Positions 6,240-8,686 of a DNA stretch of 8,686 bases are shown in pieces. Source of the stretch: Defluviitaleaceae bacterium (GTDB lineage: Bacteria > Bacillota > Clostridia > Lachnospirales > WRAX01). The notes beneath the pieces were generated by a model. That model was not told where the DNA came from. It was given only the letters and a program-made list of their open reading frames with translations, and did no database searches. How positions within the stretch are numbered: the first letter of the stretch is position 1; each line of letters opens with the position of its first letter. The stretch covers positions 1 through 8,686 of the forward strand of contig WRBU01000036.1 in NCBI GenBank assembly GCA_009784355.1, given 5' to 3'. A program made the position numbers and the translations under genes.

Positions 6240-7838
6240 CTAGTATCTTTGAAGTCCAAAGCCTTGCATAATTACATGAGCTGGTGTAAATATTACTTCG
6301 TTTCCTCTCGGAAGTCCCCCAACGGCTGTTCCGTCAGTAACCCCACCAGACAAGACGCCCAATGTTGAATTGTTTAAGCCAACAGCATACAACGGGGCTC
6401 CGCTGTCCCCCGGAAAGCTATGTAGATTAGTTAATATTTTCCCTGTTCTTGTAATGCTTGATAGCCGCACATATCTCACGTAGTTTAAGTCAGTAATATT
6501 GCCGACAACTCCAAGTGTATGCGGAGCTATAGCGGCAGTTGTGCTGCCTTGCGTAGCCACAGGCATATTCCCTACTGGCCAAGCCCAGCTCACATTAAGC
6601 AACTGCCCATTAGGCATTACGTTACTTGCGCTAACCCCTGACTGCATTGGCACAAAAGCCGCATCTATATTTCCTCCATTTTGCCACAGCAAAGGCATGT
6701 TTGGTGTTGCGCCCACCGCCCCTATTAAAATGCCGTTTGCCCAAACATTAGATGTTTGAATGTTAGCGTTAGGAAAGCTGTGTCCAGCAATTACTACCCC
6801 TTCTCTTCCAGTCAATATATGCCTTGCTCTGAAGGCAATCGTACCCGCATGTCCAGCAGAGCCGATAGCACCCCCTCCAGCAGCTCTAAATATCGCCTCC
6901 CCAGAACTTACTATCCTGCTATTTGTGCCTTCTATGCCGATATATTGCAAAGATTGATAGTAGTAAGACTGATAAGGCGATGATGACAAAAAAGGGTAGT
7001 TTGCGTCCAGTGTTTCTTGCTCCGATGTGTAACTTTCTATTTGTCCAGACTCCATTATTCTCCAAACTCTTGTTACATCCGCTGGATTTTCTAGGTTTTC
7101 TATGCCTTCGGCTTCCATAATTCTTAACATTAGCTCCGAAGTCTCGAAATCATTCATATCCATAGGAATACCCCGCATAGGCACAAACATTATCATCGGG
7201 GAATCTAAAATGTTTTGTCTAAAATACTCAATTCCTTCGGGGTTGTAGTCCCAAATATGGACTGTAACCCTGTTTTCAGTATGCCTAATTCCAAACCCAT
7301 TAAAAATTTGTGGGCTTTGGTTTCGAGAGCTCATCATAACTTCTAACAAATACTCGTGTGTTTGCAACAGTTCCACGTGCGAAAAAGCCACCTCCCTAAC
7401 AATAGCATGTTCAATATCTACATGTTGAGCCAGTGTTTCGTATGCATTAGATAATGAGGCAGTAGTACGCATTGCCGCAACAGTAAGTTGAATAACTAGC
7501 ATACCATTATCATCTACATATATGCCCCCTATGTAATCGGGAAAACTCCATCCTTCGGCTGTGCCAAAGACAGCAGAAAGATTTTCAATGTAAGAGATGG
7601 TGCGCAAATAATTTTGCGCAAACTCCAAGTCAAAACCATAAAAATTAACAAGCTGGTTTAATGAATCTTCGTACAAGTCAGTCTGCATAAACTCTTCAAA
7701 AGTCATGCCGTGATAAAGCTGTCTAGCTTCTGCTTCATTCGGCGTTTGAGAGACAAAGGTGCTGGTCTGGGCATACGCTATTGCACTTGTAAACACAAAA
7801 ACAAATGCAAGCATTAATGCGGTTAGTCTTTTCTTCAT
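6240..7838 (-). CDS. Secreted chymotrypsin-fold serine protease (S1, streptogrisin-like) with propeptide
   Basis: Predicted exported zymogen of 532 residues. Residues 1-23 form a Sec signal peptide: KKR, a hydrophobic core, then AYA before Gln24. Residues from about 30 to 300 look like a propeptide with two similar segments, YIGGIYVDDNGMLVIQLT (102-119) and FGIRHTENRVTVHIWDYN (182-199), reminiscent of the alpha-lytic protease/streptogrisin pro-region. The catalytic domain runs from about 303 to 530. His353 lies in VVIAGHSF, Asp392 in GNIDAAFV and Ser479 in FPGDSGAPLY, in the order and rough spacing of family S1; the end (EVIFTPAHVIMQGFG) resembles the closing helix of streptogrisins. The protein has no cysteine at all, whereas characterised streptogrisins use disulfides. 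The start ATG 7838 is fixed by AAAGGAGGT 8 nt upstream. It is monocistronic, converges on the pump gene and diverges from padR. The substrate is unknown; a catalytically active enzyme is inferred from the intact triad. Confidence 0.85.
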   Translation of the reverse strand: MKKRLTALMLAFVFVFTSAIAYAQTSTFVSQTPNEAEARQLYHGMTFEEFMQTDLYEDSLNQLVNFYGFDLEFAQNYLRTISYIENLSAVFGTAEGWSFPDYIGGIYVDDNGMLVIQLTVAAMRTTASLSNAYETLAQHVDIEHAIVREVAFSHVELLQTHEYLLEVMMSSRNQSPQIFNGFGIRHTENRVTVHIWDYNPEGIEYFRQNILDSPMIMFVPMRGIPMDMNDFETSELMLRIMEAEGIENLENPADVTRVWRIMESGQIESYTSEQETLDANYPFLSSSPYQSYYYQSLQYIGIEGTNSRIVSSGEAIFRAAGGGAIGSAGHAGTIAFRARHILTGREGVVIAGHSFPNANIQTSNVWANGILIGAVGATPNMPLLWQNGGNIDAAFVPMQSGVSASNVMPNGQLLNVSWAWPVGNMPVATQGSTTAAIAPHTLGVVGNITDLNYVRYVRLSSITRTGKILTNLHSFPGDSGAPLYAVGLNNSTLGVLSGGVTDGTAVGGLPRGNEVIFTPAHVIMQGFGLQRY

Positions 7839-7860
7839 TTGAAACTACCTCCTTTAATAA

Positions 7861-7882
7861 TGAGGCCTGTTTGAGACCTGTT
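7861..7882. repeat. Tandem 11-bp direct repeat in the protease leader
   Basis: TGAGGCCTGTT (7861-7871) is followed directly by TGAGACCTGTT (7872-7882), with one mismatch. The pair lies in the predicted 5' untranslated region of the protease gene, between the start of transcription near 7891 and the ribosome binding site at 7847-7855. One 11-bp period is one helical turn, so two protein molecules could bind the same DNA face. An RNA-level role is equally possible, and chance duplication is not excluded. Confidence 0.6.
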
Positions 7883-7897
7883 CTTGTATGTTAGAAT

Positions 7898-7926
7898 ATT
7901 TTACCACATTTTAAATTACGTGTCAA
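7898..7926 (-). promoter_or_regulatory. Promoter of the secreted protease gene
   Basis: On the minus strand TTGACA (7921-7926) is followed after exactly 17 bp by TAAAAT (7898-7903). The bases just before the -10 give TGGTAAAAT, an extended -10 arrangement. Transcription should begin near 7891, leaving a leader of about 50 nt that contains the tandem 11-bp repeat and a strong ribosome binding site. Confidence 0.85.
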
Positions 7927-7963
7927 TACTTGTAACACAAAAAACACAATAAAATGTGCAGAA

Positions 7964-7980
7964 AGTTTTTTTGAAAAACT
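7964..7980. repeat. A/T-rich palindrome upstream of the padR -35 box
   Basis: AGTTTTT (7964-7970) and AAAAACT (7974-7980) form a perfect 7-bp inverted repeat with a TTG centre, ending 2 bp before the -35 of the padR promoter. The position and A/T content suit an UP-element-like contact for RNA polymerase. An extra operator or simple A/T bias are alternatives. Confidence 0.4.
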
Positions 7981-7982
7981 AC

Positions 7983-8011
7983 TTGACATGACGTAGTACA
8001 TATGATATAGT
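7983..8011 (+). promoter_or_regulatory. Promoter of the padR operon
   Basis: TTGACA (7983-7988) lies exactly 17 bp from TATAGT (8006-8011), a perfect -35 and a 5/6 -10. Transcription should begin near 8018, leaving a leader of about 32 nt to the chosen TTG start. It lies back to back with the protease promoter, with 56 bp between the two -35 boxes. Confidence 0.85.
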
Positions 8012-8026
8012 AGTTACAACGTCATG
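7987..8026. promoter_or_regulatory. Probable PadR operator: inverted repeat bracketing the promoter
   Basis: CATGACGT (7987-7994) and ACGTCATG (8019-8026) are exact reverse complements separated by 24 bp, with centres 32 bp apart, about three helical turns. The left arm overlaps the last two bases of the -35 box, and the right arm covers the first transcribed bases. A protein bound here would block RNA polymerase. PadR-family regulators commonly repress their own operons through such repeats, so the gene just downstream is the likely binder; this is inference from position. Confidence 0.65.
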
Positions 8027-8049
8027 CGTAGTTATTGGGGGGTGGTTGT

Positions 8050-8409
8050 TTGAACAATGCAAACACTATTAGCAGCGACGTTATTCGTGGTTATATAGAC
8101 CTAATGATATTGCGGGTTTTGTGCGATGATGACTCGTATGGCTACGAAATTTCTAAAAAAATAACAGAAATTTCACAGGGAGCATATAACATGAAAGAAA
8201 CCACATTATATTCCGCATTTAGCCGCCTTGAAAAATCAGGTGCGCTATCATCGTATCCCGGAACGGTAACGGGCGGCAGAGAGCGGACATATTACACCCT
8301 CACGCCCGCAGGGTACGAGCTTTATGCCCAAAAATGCGCCGAATGGCGGCGAACTGCGCCATTAATAGAGAGTTTTATTTTGGAGGATGAAAAAAATGGA
8401 GGCAATTAA
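8050..8409 (+). CDS. PadR-family transcriptional regulator
   Basis: Small winged-helix regulator, 119 residues from the chosen start, typical of the short PadR subfamily. The diagnostic segments are all present: IRGYIDLMILRVL (about 12-24), SYGYEISKKI (29-38), the recognition helix ETTLYSAFSRLEKSG (50-64), and the wing plus end of the fold GGRERTYYTLTPAGYEL (75-91). The frame is open back to a TTG at 8035, but TTG 8050 is preferred. It is preceded by a G-rich site (GGGGGGTGG, 8037-8045), whereas the 8035 codon has no ribosome binding site and lies only about 17 nt from the predicted start of transcription. The 3' end overlaps the next gene by 14 bp. Such PadR plus HAAS-domain pairs are common in Firmicutes, where the PadR protein is thought to control the membrane partner. 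The inducer is unknown. Confidence 0.9.
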   Translation: MNNANTISSDVIRGYIDLMILRVLCDDDSYGYEISKKITEISQGAYNMKETTLYSAFSRLEKSGALSSYPGTVTGGRERTYYTLTPAGYELYAQKCAEWRRTAPLIESFILEDEKNGGN

Positions 8410-8686
8410 GACCTATATCGACAATGTTTTTTCGGCATACCCACAAAATGTGCGTGTTATGAAGCTGAAAAACGAAATGCTCGCAAGCATGGAAGAAAAG
8501 TACCACGAACTAAAAAGTCAAGGCAAAAGCGAAAACGAAGCCATAGGTTCGGTTATTGCGAATTTTGGCAATATGGATGAAATTATTGGTGAACTCGGCA
8601 TTGAGGCAGCCTCCACATCAGAAAACACAATATCATTAACAGCAGAAGAAGTTGGAGAATATATGACACAAAGCCGCAAATCCAGC
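8396..8686 (+). CDS. HAAS / permease-prefix domain protein, 5' part only
   Basis: Only the first 97 codons are in the window and no stop is reached. ATG 8396 follows GGAGG (8382-8386) at 9 nt and overlaps the padR end by 14 bp, so the two are probably translationally coupled. The visible product starts MEAIKTYIDNVFSAYP and has the helical pattern of the HAAS signalling / permease-prefix domain: a YID...F opening, LKNEMLASMEEKYHEL, a GKSENEAI turn and NFGNMDEIIGEL near residues 56-67. The later TAEEVGEYM...RK segment is of the kind that precedes the first membrane helix in these proteins. The missing part is therefore expected to be a transmembrane region (HAAS_TM/DUF1700-like or a permease). 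The family link is from pattern recognition, and the function of the whole protein cannot be stated. Confidence 0.8.
   Translation, partial: MEAIKTYIDNVFSAYPQNVRVMKLKNEMLASMEEKYHELKSQGKSENEAIGSVIANFGNMDEIIGELGIEAASTSENTISLTAEEVGEYMTQSRKSS

Noticed and set aside
7945..7958. CACA-N6-TGTG inverted repeat between the two divergent promoters
   Set aside because: The arms are only 4 bp in an A/T-rich stretch, so chance is a sufficient explanation.
8035..8049. Upstream TTG start for padR
   Set aside because: It has no Shine-Dalgarno and lies about 17 nt after the predicted transcription start. The G-rich sequence 8037-8045 is better explained as the ribosome binding site for TTG 8050.

Overview
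The window looks like chromosomal DNA from a low-to-moderate GC Firmicute, most likely a Clostridia member. The evidence is strong AGGAGG-type ribosome binding sites, near-perfect TTGACA/TATAAT promoters with 17-bp spacers, compact two-gene operons with overlapping ends, and Firmicute-type families (a PadR regulator followed by a HAAS-domain protein, and a MarR regulator followed by an RND pump). No RNA gene, CRISPR array, insertion sequence or phage gene is visible. The assignment rests on sequence style and family knowledge, not a database search.

Left part (1-2400, minus strand): an alanine operon. alr (alanine racemase) is followed after 20 bp by ald (alanine dehydrogenase) and a strong hairpin terminator. 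Together they interconvert D-alanine, L-alanine and pyruvate/ammonia. alr appears to have no Shine-Dalgarno sequence, and the best nearby promoter would start transcription almost on its ATG.

Middle (2391-6240, plus strand): a divergent operon of a MarR-type regulator and a 1086-residue RND (AcrB/SwrC-like) efflux permease, overlapping by 17 bp. Its promoter matches the consensus at all 12 positions and carries a perfect 8-bp inverted repeat around the -10. A third copy of the half-site contains the GTG start codon, so the leader RNA can fold with the start codon in a stem. A symmetrical terminator fills the 50-bp gap to the convergent next gene.

Right part (6240-8686): a secreted, cysteine-free chymotrypsin-fold serine protease (minus strand) with signal peptide, long propeptide and a recognisable His353/Asp392/Ser479 triad. 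Divergent from it is a PadR-family regulator whose promoter is bracketed by a perfect 8-bp inverted repeat. The PadR gene overlaps a HAAS / permease-prefix protein that runs off the window.

The gene families are familiar. The least ordinary material is regulatory (the marR and padR operator layouts, the marR leader hairpin, the tandem 11-mers in the protease leader, the possibly leaderless alr) and the architecture of the protease. I see no clear sign of a wholly new multi-gene system.
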